From Chryseobacterium cupriresistens (GTDB lineage: Bacteria; Bacteroidota; Bacteroidia; Flavobacteriales; Weeksellaceae): a DNA stretch of 64,000 nt. The notes below the pieces were generated by a model. The model did no database searches. It was not told where the DNA came from and saw only the letters and a program-made list of their open reading frames with translations. Shown here piece by piece: positions 8,357 to 16,362 of this stretch. The translations under genes were made by a program, and so were the position numbers. Numbering within the stretch: the first letter of the stretch is position 1; the number at the start of each line of letters is the position of its first letter. Where the stretch lies: assembly GCF_046614675.1 (NCBI RefSeq), contig NZ_JBKKJT010000005.1:62001-126000 (forward strand). The letters are read 5' to 3'.

Positions 8357-9946
8357 TTAATTTTTAATAAACTTTAAACTTTTTCTGATGGTAGCACCAT
8401 CATATATATTGAGCATATAGATACCATCCAGCAATGTTGAGATTGATATTTCCTCTCCGTTTGTATGTCCGGTATTAATTATTTTACCCTGCACATTCAT
8501 GATGCTGTACGAAGCCTGCTTACCTTCCAGTCCGTTTACCTGAATGAAGCTATGAGCAGGATTCGGGAACAATCTGATAGGATCTGTGTTTTCAGGAGCC
8601 GCTGCAGAACGCTGTTGTATGGTGCCGGTATTATTGCAGTACGGCAAAGATGATAGATTAATATTTGGAGCCTGAGCAGGTGCAGTAACGCTCAGCAACG
8701 TATTTACCGGAGTATATTCATTGGTAAATCCTCCGTTTCTTAAGAAAAATTTATTATTCACAGTTCCTCCGGAAGCATCCACTCTCTGATTGGCGGAGTA
8801 AGTAGCATCCACAGTAAAATTCGCTTTTGAAACCGGCATCCATTGTCCCTGTGCGGTTCTTATCCACTGGTTTCCGAATTCAGCCCTTCTGCCCAGATAA
8901 CCATTTTCAGGCTCAAAATTTTCTACAAAACTGTAAAATCCTTTTAAGTAAGTATTGGTATAAGGTCTTTTCCAGCTTGCAATCAGTTTCCAGTTACCGG
9001 CTGTCGGTTCAAAAAACCAGGCTGTATAATCTGTACTGCCTGCTCCATCCGGATTTGCTTTCAGCAGAAATTTATAGGTAAGGCCGGCTTTCCATGGAAA
9101 TTTCAGGTAGCTTTGCCCTCCAGAGCCTTCATTACCGAATTCTCCAATGGTAACATTCTCCCCTTTACAGTTTAATTTTATCTTTTTATCATCAGGAATT
9201 GAATCAGGGTTGTCTGTTGCAAAGGGACTCCATACTGAAAATAAGATACGTCTTTCCTGGGCAGTATTTACCTGCATTCCAAAATATCCTTCTCCAAAAC
9301 CGTTCACCATAAAATAAGATCCCACCTTATCCTGGCCAACAGGCACCGTTACTTCATTGTAGTAGTAAGAAACATTCTCAGAAGTAGGAATAACATAGCC
9401 CAAGTGGCATGAAGGGCCTCTTCTTGCCCAATAATAGTAATCCGGATTGTTAGAGAAAACAGTATTTCCTGATGCTGTAGGTCCGTCAATCAGCAGATCA
9501 GATATGCGCCCGAAATAGAGTCCGTTTTTGCTGACACCCTGCAGATCTACTTTTACATATCCTGCGGGTACATAAAAGCTTCCTGCAGAATAAGTATTAA
9601 AAGAGGTTCCCTTCATAAAGATTTTGTGTGAAACTCCATTGACAGTAACCTTAATTGTGCTGCTTTTATCAAAAAATACTTTTGCGATTACTTTAATGTT
9701 TAACGTTCCGCTGCTGCTTACTTTAAAATAGGTGCTTACTACCGCTTGGGAACTTGTCCAGTTTGTCAGTCCGTAATCGGTAATCTTCTCCGTCCCATTA
9801 CTTACCGGGCGGGTTATAAAGGCATTTCCTGCAAGAGGAATTTTGTAAGTTTCTCCGTTACAGGTAATGCCTGATCCTGAAGCCGATACAAGATTGGCCG
9901 CGAAAAAGAATGTAATTAATGAGAAAATAGATTTTAATACTTTCAT
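8357..9946 (-). CDS. secreted DUF5077/DUF3472-like protein with T9SS sorting domain
   Basis: The 529-aa product has a signal peptide (about residues 1-22, ending NLVSASG). An N-terminal beta domain resembles DUF5077. The central region, about residues 165-430, has YYYWARRGPSCHLGY, GYFGMQVN and WKRPYTNTYLKGFYSF and resembles DUF3472, a domain found in secreted, possibly carbohydrate-active proteins. The last 75 residues form a type A T9SS C-terminal domain (IRLFPNPAHSFIQV ... SLKFIKN), which directs export through the outer membrane by the PorSS machinery. The gene stands alone with a terminator at 8228. No catalytic residues can be named; the glycan-related role is a family-level guess. Confidence 0.8.
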   Translation of the reverse strand: MKVLKSIFSLITFFFAANLVSASGSGITCNGETYKIPLAGNAFITRPVSNGTEKITDYGLTNWTSSQAVVSTYFKVSSSGTLNIKVIAKVFFDKSSTIKVTVNGVSHKIFMKGTSFNTYSAGSFYVPAGYVKVDLQGVSKNGLYFGRISDLLIDGPTASGNTVFSNNPDYYYWARRGPSCHLGYVIPTSENVSYYYNEVTVPVGQDKVGSYFMVNGFGEGYFGMQVNTAQERRILFSVWSPFATDNPDSIPDDKKIKLNCKGENVTIGEFGNEGSGGQSYLKFPWKAGLTYKFLLKANPDGAGSTDYTAWFFEPTAGNWKLIASWKRPYTNTYLKGFYSFVENFEPENGYLGRRAEFGNQWIRTAQGQWMPVSKANFTVDATYSANQRVDASGGTVNNKFFLRNGGFTNEYTPVNTLLSVTAPAQAPNINLSSLPYCNNTGTIQQRSAAAPENTDPIRLFPNPAHSFIQVNGLEGKQASYSIMNVQGKIINTGHTNGEEISISTLLDGIYMLNIYDGATIRKSLKFIKN

Positions 9947-10206
9947 TTTTGTGATTTTTAATAAAAATAATAATGTAAAAGATTATAATCGAAAGAAAAT
10001 TGAAGTAATTTCAAATTTGATATAAATTCACTTATACAGGATTTTTTTTGTTAAAAATATTTTGATTTTAAGACTGTTAGATTTAAAAATAAAAGAAGTA
10101 CTAGCGCATTTTTTTGACCATAAAGAGTGTTTTTTGAGATTTTTGCATAGATAAATGACAAAATTCCATAGAAGAGGTATCATTTTGAATATAAATGATA
10201 ATAATA

Positions 10207-10238
10207 TAAAACCGGAAGTAATACTACTTCCGGTTTTT
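10207..10238. terminator. strong terminator after the Cys-rich peptide gene
   Basis: Arms AAAACCGGAAGTA / TACTTCCGGTTTT (13 bp) with a 4-nt loop, beginning 6 bp past the peptide gene's end. T/A tracts on both sides make it usable in both directions. Confidence 0.85.
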
Positions 10239-10242
10239 TTAT

Positions 10243-10494
10243 TTAATAAGGCTGTTCTTCACAAATAGAAGGAGGAATGCATCCGCCAGTGCCTCCACCA
10301 CCAGGATTTCCACCACCGCCAACAGCGATGCATTGCCCCGGTGTTCCGTCTTCATACATTTCACAGGCTTTTCCCCATGCACACTCACAGTCACTCTGAC
10401 AGTTATAGGAATCTCCGCCCATATGGCACTCATTTCCTCCGCTGCCCAGAATGGCAGATAAATCTTTTCTCAAAAGTTTTTTCATTGTTTTCAT
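10243..10494 (-). CDS. Cys-rich bacteriocin-like leader peptide
   Basis: This 83-aa peptide starts with MKTMKKLLRKDLSAILGSGG, matching the short basic/hydrophobic leader ending in a double glycine seen in flavobacterial 'bacteriocin-like' peptides. The presumed core has eight cysteines and a run of glycines (GGGGNPGGGGTGG), and ends in SICEEQPY. Such leaders are normally cleaved by a C39 peptidase/ABC exporter, but none is encoded here. A second start at 10485 is possible. It has its own strong terminator and an inverted repeat (10518-10541) just upstream. A toxic, signalling or structural role cannot be decided. Confidence 0.7.
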   Translation of the reverse strand: MKTMKKLLRKDLSAILGSGGNECHMGGDSYNCQSDCECAWGKACEMYEDGTPGQCIAVGGGGNPGGGGTGGCIPPSICEEQPY

Positions 10495-10517
10495 GATAAT
10501 TGGTTTTAATGTTATTG

Positions 10518-10541
10518 TTTACAATTGTAGTTGATTGTAAA
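10518..10541. promoter_or_regulatory. inverted repeat upstream of the Cys-rich peptide gene
   Basis: Perfect 8-bp arms TTTACAAT and ATTGTAAA separated by 8 nt, starting 24 bp before the peptide start codon. The arm spacing suits a dimeric regulator, so it is a candidate operator. No U-tract follows on the minus strand. Confidence 0.4.
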
Positions 10542-10594
10542 TATAATAAAATTGACTTAATGTGTTGTAAATGAATTTCATGTGGAACATTAAT

Positions 10595-10625
10595 AAAGAA
10601 AAGCCACTGTAAAAGAGGCTTTCTT
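10595..10625 (-). terminator. probable terminator of the lipoprotein gene at 10647
   Basis: AAAGAAAAGCC pairs with GGCTTTCTT (one bulged base) around an 11-nt A-rich loop, 20 bp beyond the lipoprotein stop codon. Confidence 0.45.
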
Positions 10626-10646
10626 ATGTTGATTAGTAAAGATATC

Positions 10647-11954
10647 TTAAAAACTGAACTCCTTCTGATACAGCATACGTTCTTTTTTGAAAAGAGGAAT
10701 AGTTCCTTCATATCGTAAAGGAGCAATTCCAAAACCATAGAACATATCAGCCTGAATTTTACCTTTTACAGAAATCACACCTTTTCTTTGAGGAACAAGT
10801 GTTAATCCCAAAGATGAAAGGGCAGAAGCTCTTCCTTTTACACCTGAATTAGCAATAGGAATGGTAAGGAACATTAGTCCTACAGCTCCTTTTGCTTCTA
10901 AACCTCCTTCGGCAGATAAATTCCCCTCTGCAACAGTGATGGCTGGTTCTGATTTCTTTTGGAGATTAATGTTAATCTCTGGATTTTTGCTTACTAAAAA
11001 GTTAGCATTTCCTTCAAGATCCAAAAGCTGTGCCTGGACTTTTCCTGTAGCCTGTACTCCCAGGAAAGGACCTGCAGAAAGAGTAGGGCTTAAGATCAAT
11101 CCTGTAGGTCCTAAAACGATAGGAACAATAGGAATATTCAGGTAGTCTGTTGTACTTGCTGTGTAGCCCAGACTTCCTGTGATACTTACAGAGCTTTTAA
11201 GTTTAATATCATCCATGATGAGGTTAACATAGAAGTTGGATAAATGTCCCCATGAGAAGGTGATATTATAATCAATTTTGGGAGTAAAACCTCCTTGTAG
11301 GTTAACACTGGATGTTCCTGCTGAAGTCAAGGGAAACGAAAAGGTTTTATTAAAATTATAACGGTTGAATGCAATTAATTTCTGGTTTTGAAGGTTTTTA
11401 GCTTCAATAGAAAGTATTCTCTGATTGATTTGTTCTGAAACCATTCCTTCTACTGGAACGTAATTAACCATTTTTCCATCAATATTGACAGGAGCTTTGC
11501 CAGATGGATCATACACGCCGCTCAGAGTTCCGCTGTAGATAAATTCTTCAAGCTTTGCACTGGAAGTCTGTACGGTGAATTGGTTATTCAGTTTTGAAAC
11601 AGAATTTACTTTTGAAAGAATGGTATTCACCTGATCACCTTCTATCTTTGTCCCAACAATAACAGTTCCTACGGAAATGCTATCTGTTTGAGGAGTTTTA
11701 CGGCTAAATATGATTTCTCCGTTATTATGAGCAGAAATTGCGTTCACTGATTCATCATTCAGAATAATAACATTCTTCTGTAAAGTCAGATTTCCCAACG
11801 TTTTCATTTGGGCAGACTCTGCAGGTTTTTCAGCAGGCAGATCGGCAGGATCATCCTGAGAACAAGACGTTAAAATAAACAAACAGAAAATAGATACAAG
11901 GAAAGAAAAACAAAAATTTCTGTTGATTTTGAAAGGGTTGGATTTCATTTTCAT
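10647..11954 (-). CDS. large lipoprotein of unknown family
   Basis: A 435-aa protein with a lipoprotein signal: hydrophobic stretch FSFLVSIFCLFILTSC, with the Cys near residue 31 followed by SQDD. The next part is Pro/Glu/Ala-rich, a flexible tether. The remainder is a series of alternating beta-strand-like segments, with a Gly-rich middle (SVSITGSLGYTASTTDY, GPTGLILSPTLSAGPFLG) suggesting a beta-solenoid or barrel-like fold. I do not recognise the family. A good Bacteroidota promoter (11978-12008) precedes it. It lies 152 bp upstream of the Cys-rich peptide gene on the same strand with a probable terminator between, so a functional link is possible but unproven. Confidence 0.75.
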   Translation of the reverse strand: MKMKSNPFKINRNFCFSFLVSIFCLFILTSCSQDDPADLPAEKPAESAQMKTLGNLTLQKNVIILNDESVNAISAHNNGEIIFSRKTPQTDSISVGTVIVGTKIEGDQVNTILSKVNSVSKLNNQFTVQTSSAKLEEFIYSGTLSGVYDPSGKAPVNIDGKMVNYVPVEGMVSEQINQRILSIEAKNLQNQKLIAFNRYNFNKTFSFPLTSAGTSSVNLQGGFTPKIDYNITFSWGHLSNFYVNLIMDDIKLKSSVSITGSLGYTASTTDYLNIPIVPIVLGPTGLILSPTLSAGPFLGVQATGKVQAQLLDLEGNANFLVSKNPEININLQKKSEPAITVAEGNLSAEGGLEAKGAVGLMFLTIPIANSGVKGRASALSSLGLTLVPQRKGVISVKGKIQADMFYGFGIAPLRYEGTIPLFKKERMLYQKEFSF

Positions 11955-11977
11955 ATAAAGTGATTTTAAGTTTTAAT

Positions 11978-12008
11978 CAAAATTAGGTGAATTATTTAAA
12001 ACTTACAA
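11978..12008 (-). promoter_or_regulatory. promoter of the lipoprotein gene (10647-11954)
   Basis: Read on the minus strand: TTG (12008-12006), 20-nt spacer, TAATTTTG (11985-11978), an exact TAnnTTTG match. Transcription would start near 11972, about 18 nt before the first ATG. Together with the promoter at 33798 it shows the consensus used by this organism's primary sigma factor. Confidence 0.7.
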
Positions 12009-12076
12009 AAGAATTGTGTTAAATTAATATCAACAACATAATGATCTTTAATTATGTTTTTATTATATGAAAAATA

Positions 12077-12103
12077 AAAACCCGCTATCATCATAGCGGG
12101 TTC
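12077..12103 (-). terminator. terminator of the pepT operon
   Basis: Arms AACCCGCTAT / ATAGCGGGTT with a 6-nt loop, just past the stop codon of the 188-aa secreted protein. On the minus strand it is followed by TTTTATTTTTC. Confidence 0.85.
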
Positions 12104-12109
12104 TGTATA

Positions 12110-12676
12110 TTATTTTTTAAAGGACATTGTTAAAGGAACAGAAACATTTGAGGAGACTGGTTTCCCTTTGTCTTCTGCCGGTTTCCATTTGCCTTTATCT
12201 TTAATCCGGTAAAAAGCGGCTTCGATGAATGCGTTTACATCTTCATTATTTCCTTTTACATTGGGATTGAGGGCGTTCCCTTTGGAATCTACAACAAAAC
12301 TTATCGTTGCTTTGTAGGTTTCCGAAGAAAAGTTCAAAAAGTCAAGATCTACAGCCTCATATAAAAGCTTTTGAAAAGCTGCCTTACCTTTATCATATTC
12401 TGCGTCCTTGCTCACTTTTGTTTTTACAGGAGGGTCTGCCGAGATCATTTTTTGATCTTCAAGAGAAGCTTTATCCAAAGCGGTCTTGTAAGCTGTTATT
12501 TTATCCTCTGTCAAAAGCCATTCTTTCTTGGTTCTTAAATCATTAGGCTTAGGATATTTATTATACAGAGCCGTTTTCTTTCTTTCATAGCGTGAGTCTG
12601 CCCTCTGAAATTCAGAAATCTGGGCAGTGCTGAAAATAAAAGTGAAAATGAATGCTGATGCTAAGACCTTTTTCAT
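12110..12676 (-). CDS. secreted protein with TonB-C-like domain
   Basis: The 188-aa product has a signal peptide (MKKVLASAFIFTFIFSTAQ). A helical, charged central region follows. The C-terminal part (YKATISFVVDSKGNALNPNVKG ... PAEDKGKPVSSNVSVPLTMSF) resembles the TonB C-terminal/energy-transducer fold common in small periplasmic Bacteroidota proteins. It lacks a membrane anchor and Pro-rich linker, so it is not a true TonB. It lies 6 bp downstream of pepT and ends with a terminator, so the two are co-transcribed. Function unknown. Confidence 0.65.
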   Translation of the reverse strand: MKKVLASAFIFTFIFSTAQISEFQRADSRYERKKTALYNKYPKPNDLRTKKEWLLTEDKITAYKTALDKASLEDQKMISADPPVKTKVSKDAEYDKGKAAFQKLLYEAVDLDFLNFSSETYKATISFVVDSKGNALNPNVKGNNEDVNAFIEAAFYRIKDKGKWKPAEDKGKPVSSNVSVPLTMSFKK

Positions 12677-12682
12677 GATTTA

Positions 12683-13930
12683 TTAAGCTTTTACAATGTT
12701 AATAATGACTTCAGTTGCTTTTTCCATGCTTTCCAAAGCTACATACTCGTATGGTCCGTGGAAGTTGATTCCTCCCGCGAAGATATTCGGGCATGGAAGT
12801 CCCATATAAGAAAGCTGTGCACCGTCTGTACCTCCTCTGATCGCTTTGATCTTAGGCTCAATACCAGCTTCGGTCATTGCCTTTGCTGCAAGGTCTACAA
12901 TGTGCATTTTGCCTTCAAACTGCTGCTTCATGTTTCTGTACTGCTCTTTGATTTCCACTTCAGCAGTTCCTTCACCATGTTTCTGATTGAATTCAGATAC
13001 TTTTTCCTCCATAAATTTCTTTCTGGCTTCAAATTTATCTGCATCATGATCACGAATGATATATTGTAGTTTGGCTTCAGAAATATCAGCAGTAATATCC
13101 ATTAAATGGTAGAATCCGTCAAAACCTTTCGTAGTGGCTGGAGTTTCGTCAGCAGGAAGCATTTGAGCAAATTCAGCGGCTAAAAGAGCTGCGTTGATCA
13201 TTTTTCCGTAAGCATAACCCGGGTGAACACTTAATCCATGGATTTTTACCACCGCTCCAGCAGCATTAAAGTTCTCATATTCAAGTTCTCCGACTTCTCC
13301 TCCATCCATTGTATAAGCCCATTCTGCGCCAAATTTGGCAACATCGAATTTATGCGCTCCTCTTCCAATCTCCTCATCCGGAGTAAATCCTACAGCAATT
13401 CTTCCATGTTTGATTTCCGGATGCGCGATAAGATATTCAGCTGCTGTTACAATCTCTGCACAGCCGGCTTTATCATCAGCACCAAGAAGCGTATTTCCGT
13501 CAGTAGTAATTAATGTCTGACCAACATATTTTTTCAAGCTTTCAAATCTTGAAGGAGATAGTGTGAATCCTGTTGCCTGGTTCAAAAGAAGATCATTTCC
13601 ATCATAGTTTTCCCATACCTGGGGCCTTACATTTTCTCCGCTGAAGTCCGGTGAAGTATCATAATGGGAAATAAACCCTATGGTAGGTCTGTCATCATTT
13701 TCCAGATTAGAAGGAACATATCCCATGATATAGCCGTTGCTGTCTATAGAAACATCTTCCAGGCCGATGGTCTTAAGTTCTTCTGTAATATAGTTGGCAA
13801 TATCCCACTGACGTTCAGTAGAAGGTGTTGTTTCACTTTCTGCATCACTGGTAGAATATATTTTTACATAGCTAAGAAAACGGTTCAGTAATTTTTCTTT
13901 CCACAAAGGGTTGAATTCTATTGTACTCAT
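12683..13930 (-). CDS. pepT: peptidase T (tripeptide aminopeptidase)
   Basis: The 415-aa protein is an M20 family metallopeptidase that removes N-terminal residues from tripeptides in the cytoplasm using two zinc ions. Motifs are in the family order: FISHYDTSPDFSG (zinc His and Asp), TLLGADDKAGCAEIV (bridging Asp), FTPDEEIGRGAHKFD (catalytic Glu pair), and RGGTDGAQLSYMGLPCPNIFAGGINFHGPYE near the C-terminus. Length and motifs match PepT throughout. It is the first gene of a two-gene operon with the small secreted protein at 12110. An exact -7 element (TAACTTTG) lies at 13950-13957. Confidence 0.95.
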   Translation of the reverse strand: MSTIEFNPLWKEKLLNRFLSYVKIYSTSDAESETTPSTERQWDIANYITEELKTIGLEDVSIDSNGYIMGYVPSNLENDDRPTIGFISHYDTSPDFSGENVRPQVWENYDGNDLLLNQATGFTLSPSRFESLKKYVGQTLITTDGNTLLGADDKAGCAEIVTAAEYLIAHPEIKHGRIAVGFTPDEEIGRGAHKFDVAKFGAEWAYTMDGGEVGELEYENFNAAGAVVKIHGLSVHPGYAYGKMINAALLAAEFAQMLPADETPATTKGFDGFYHLMDITADISEAKLQYIIRDHDADKFEARKKFMEEKVSEFNQKHGEGTAEVEIKEQYRNMKQQFEGKMHIVDLAAKAMTEAGIEPKIKAIRGGTDGAQLSYMGLPCPNIFAGGINFHGPYEYVALESMEKATEVIINIVKA

Positions 13931-13949
13931 CAGATATCATAAATTTTAA

Positions 13950-13957
13950 CAAAGTTA
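13950..13957 (-). promoter_or_regulatory. -7 element of the pepT promoter
   Basis: The minus-strand sequence TAACTTTG matches TAnnTTTG exactly, 20 bp before the pepT start. A clear TTG at the expected -33 distance is not present. Confidence 0.4.
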
Positions 13958-14030
13958 GCAAATTTGGTGCTGAGAATACATTATTTGCGATTTAATATCA
14001 GTTATTGAAATTATGAATCAGATATAAATC

Positions 14031-14058
14031 TTTGAAAATCAAAATAGTGTTAGCTTTG
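14031..14058 (+). promoter_or_regulatory. probable promoter of the HMG-CoA-lyase-like gene
   Basis: TTTG at 14031-14034 and an exact TAGCTTTG at 14051-14058, separated by 16 nt, slightly shorter than the spacing of about 20 nt at the best promoters here. The start codon is 60 bp downstream. Confidence 0.45.
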
Positions 14059-14117
14059 TATGTACAGTATACCAAGTAGTTTAGTTTTATTATATTTGAG
14101 AAAATCAAAAAGTAAAA

Positions 14118-14966
14118 ATGTTTCTTACCGAATGTCCTAGAGATGCTATGCAGGGATGGGGAGAATTTATCCCTACCGATAAAAAAATAGATTATATCAA
14201 CTCCTTAATGGATGTTGGTTTTGATGTATTGGATTGTCTGAGTTTTGTTTCCCCAAAAGCAATTCCGCAGATGGCTGACTCTGATGAGGTGGCAAAAAAT
14301 ATTGACAAATCACGCTCAAAGACTAAAGTTTCTGCCATTATAGGTAATTACAGAGGTGCCGAAAAAGCATTGAAACATGAGTCTGTAGATATTCTGGGCT
14401 TTCCGTTCTCTATTTCTGAAACGTTCCAGCACAGAAATACCAATAAAAGCCAGGAGGAAGCTTTTAATGAAATCATTAAAATGCTTGAACTGGTAAAAAG
14501 TGAAGGGAAACAGCTTAATATCTATTTCTCTATGGCTTTTGGAAATCCGTACGGTGAAATGTGGAAATGGGAAGATGTTGACCAGTGGGCACAAAAATTC
14601 TCAGATATCGGAGTAAAAGATATCTTATTATCAGATACTACCGGAGTGGCTACTCCTGAAACCATTGCCCTTTTGTTTGAAAAAATACCTTCAAAATATC
14701 CGGATATCAACTTCGGAGGTCATTTTCATAACCGCTATGAAGATTCCTATTCGAAATTAAAAGCGGCTTACGATCAAGGCTGCCGAAGATTTGACAGTGC
14801 GATCAAAGGAATCGGAGGATGTCCTATGGCTAAGGATGATCTTGTAGGAAATATGCCTACAGAACAGGTGATCAATTTTATGAGTGTGGAAAAAGCTGAA
14901 CATAAGCTGAACCTTCTGAACTTTGAGAGCTCTTACAACAAGGCGAAGGATATTTTTCATTTTTAA
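14118..14966 (+). CDS. hydroxymethylglutaryl-CoA lyase-like enzyme
   Basis: This 282-aa TIM-barrel protein belongs to the HMGL-like/DRE-TIM metallolyase family. It opens with ECPRDAMQGW (Arg-Asp pair of the active site), carries GGHFHNRYEDSY (metal-binding His pair) and ends with GIGGCPMAKDDLVGNMPTE, which matches the HMG-CoA lyase signature with its catalytic Cys. HMG-CoA lyase cleaves HMG-CoA to acetoacetate and acetyl-CoA, the last step of leucine breakdown. The signature Cys argues for lyase rather than isopropylmalate synthase. No leucine-degradation genes are adjacent. Confidence 0.85.
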   Translation: MFLTECPRDAMQGWGEFIPTDKKIDYINSLMDVGFDVLDCLSFVSPKAIPQMADSDEVAKNIDKSRSKTKVSAIIGNYRGAEKALKHESVDILGFPFSISETFQHRNTNKSQEEAFNEIIKMLELVKSEGKQLNIYFSMAFGNPYGEMWKWEDVDQWAQKFSDIGVKDILLSDTTGVATPETIALLFEKIPSKYPDINFGGHFHNRYEDSYSKLKAAYDQGCRRFDSAIKGIGGCPMAKDDLVGNMPTEQVINFMSVEKAEHKLNLLNFESSYNKAKDIFHF

Positions 14967-14976
14967 GAAGAATGAA

Positions 14977-15046
14977 TTTCTCGCAAATTCTGCAGATCCC
15001 ACAGATAGAAAAGTAGATCTGCTTAATCAGCAGAATCTGCGAGAAA
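14977..15046. repeat. long imperfect inverted repeat (cruciform-like)
   Basis: Outer 17-bp arms TTTCTCGCAAATTCTGC and GCAGAATCTGCGAGAAA differ at one position. A nested pair GCAGATC / GATCTGC lies inside. No coding potential is seen. It resembles intergenic palindromic repeats of flavobacterial genomes rather than a simple terminator, as no T-tract follows. Confidence 0.6.
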
Positions 15047-15058
15047 ACTATCAATAGG

Positions 15059-15076
15059 AGCGGGCTTTAGCCCGCT
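15059..15076. repeat. perfect short palindrome (AGCGGGCT/AGCCCGCT)
   Basis: An 8-bp perfect inverted repeat with a 2-nt centre, 13 bp beyond the larger inverted repeat. Together they fill the spacer between the lyase-like gene and the sulfurtransferase gene and look like a composite interspersed repeat element. Confidence 0.5.
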
Positions 15077-15141
15077 TTACTATATTGAAATATACATGGC
15101 TTTAACCAAAACGTAATTAAATTAACTCAAAATCAACAAAC

Positions 15142-15978
15142 ATGTCTCCAATCATCTCATCATTCGAACTCAAAAATATCCCTGGTGAAAATCTTATTAT
15201 TCTTGATGCAAGAACCGGAAAAGAGGTAAAACAAAACTACCTTGACAAGCACATTAAAGGAGCAAGGTTTATTGATCTGGATAAAGATCTGGCTGAAATA
15301 GGAGAGAATGCAGCTTTTGGTGGAAGACATCCGCTTCCTTCGGTAGACAAGTTTGCTGAAACCCTTTCAAACCTTGGAATTGCTTCAAATTCTCATCTTG
15401 TTGTCTATGATGACAAAAATGCTTCCAATGCAGCAGCACGTGCCTGGTGGATGCTGAGATCTTTTGGCTTTAAAAATGTTCAGGTCCTTGATGGCGGAAT
15501 GCAGGCAGCGGAAAAAGCAGGTTTGGAATTTGCTTCAGGAGAAGAGATCTTTGAGAAAGCTTCTTTAATTAAAAAAGATCATTGGAGTTTTCCGGTTTCA
15601 AGTCTGGAAGTAGTTGAAAATGAATTGGAAAACGATTCTTCTACAGTTATTGATGTAAGAGATGCCTACCGGTATAAAGGAGAATCTGAGCCGATTGATC
15701 TGGTCGCGGGGCATATTCCGGGGGCGATCAATATTCCTTTTTCTGAAAACCTTGATGAAAGCGGAAATTTTCTGAGCCCGGAAATCTTAAAAGAAAAATA
15801 CAGCCAATTCTTAAAAGATAAACCTGAACACCTTATTATTCATTGTGGGTCTGGAGTTACAGCCTGCCATACAATTTTAGCCCTGGATTATGCAGGATTT
15901 CCGGTTCCGGATCTGTATGTAGGTTCATGGAGTGAATGGAGCAGGAGAGAAGGAAAGGAAATAGCAAAAGATATTTAA
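15142..15978 (+). CDS. thiosulfate/3-mercaptopyruvate sulfurtransferase
   Basis: The 278-aa protein consists of two rhodanese domains, inactive N-terminal and active C-terminal. The active loop is HCGSGVTACHTI; CGSGVTA is typical of 3-mercaptopyruvate sulfurtransferases (SseA type), with the Cys carrying the persulfide. Linker motifs GGRHPLP and DGGMQA in the first domain, and VIDVRDAYRYKGESEPID and GHIPGAINIPF in the second, fit the family. It transfers sulfur from mercaptopyruvate or thiosulfate to thiophilic acceptors in the cytoplasm. It is a single-gene unit ending at a bidirectional terminator. Confidence 0.9.
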   Translation: MSPIISSFELKNIPGENLIILDARTGKEVKQNYLDKHIKGARFIDLDKDLAEIGENAAFGGRHPLPSVDKFAETLSNLGIASNSHLVVYDDKNASNAAARAWWMLRSFGFKNVQVLDGGMQAAEKAGLEFASGEEIFEKASLIKKDHWSFPVSSLEVVENELENDSSTVIDVRDAYRYKGESEPIDLVAGHIPGAINIPFSENLDESGNFLSPEILKEKYSQFLKDKPEHLIIHCGSGVTACHTILALDYAGFPVPDLYVGSWSEWSRREGKEIAKDI

Positions 15979-15983
15979 AAATA

Positions 15984-16014
15984 AAAACCCCGAAAATACT
16001 TCTTCGGGGTTTTA
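15984..16014. terminator. bidirectional terminator
   Basis: Arms AAAACCCCGAA / TTCGGGGTTTT around a 9-nt loop lie between the convergent sulfurtransferase and DUF59 genes, with A and T tracts on both sides. Confidence 0.85.
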
Positions 16015-16032
16015 TATTGTTAAAGGTAATTT

Positions 16033-16359
16033 CTAAAGCATTCCCAGCTCAAACTTCGCCTCTTCGCTCATCATATCCTTATTCCAGCTCGGTTCGAAAG
16101 TAAGCTCTAAATCTACACTTTTTACATGCTCTACTTCAGCTACTTTATCTTTTACTTCCTGAGGAAGTGTTTCTGCTACAGGACAGTTGGGAGTAGTAAG
16201 TGTCATTATAATTTTTACGTCAGCATCATCGGAGATCTGGACATCGTAAATCAGCCCTAATTCGTAGATATCTACCGGAATTTCAGGGTCATATACGGTT
16301 TTTAATACACCAATGATTTCCTCACCAATGTCAGCAATTTGATCGTCTGTAAATTTCAT
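16033..16359 (-). CDS. DUF59/MIP18-family iron-sulfur assembly protein (SufT-like)
   Basis: A 108-aa cytoplasmic protein of the DUF59 family: GVLKTVYDPEIPVDIYELGLIYDV near residue 20, then MTLTTPNCPVAETLP with the conserved Cys. Members (SufT, PaaD, MIP18) help mature or load Fe-S clusters on target proteins. The short form with EIPVDIYELGLIYD is the one often found with suf operons. Here it is 3 bp downstream of a predicted 3'-5' exonuclease gene and probably co-transcribed. No other suf genes are present, so its target is unknown. Confidence 0.85.
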   Translation of the reverse strand: MKFTDDQIADIGEEIIGVLKTVYDPEIPVDIYELGLIYDVQISDDADVKIIMTLTTPNCPVAETLPQEVKDKVAEVEHVKSVDLELTFEPSWNKDMMSEEAKFELGML

Positions 16360-16362
16360 TTT

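Noticed and set aside
14977..15046. CRISPR-like repeat or terminator
   Set aside because: There is only one inverted pair, no direct repeat-spacer array, and no T-tract.
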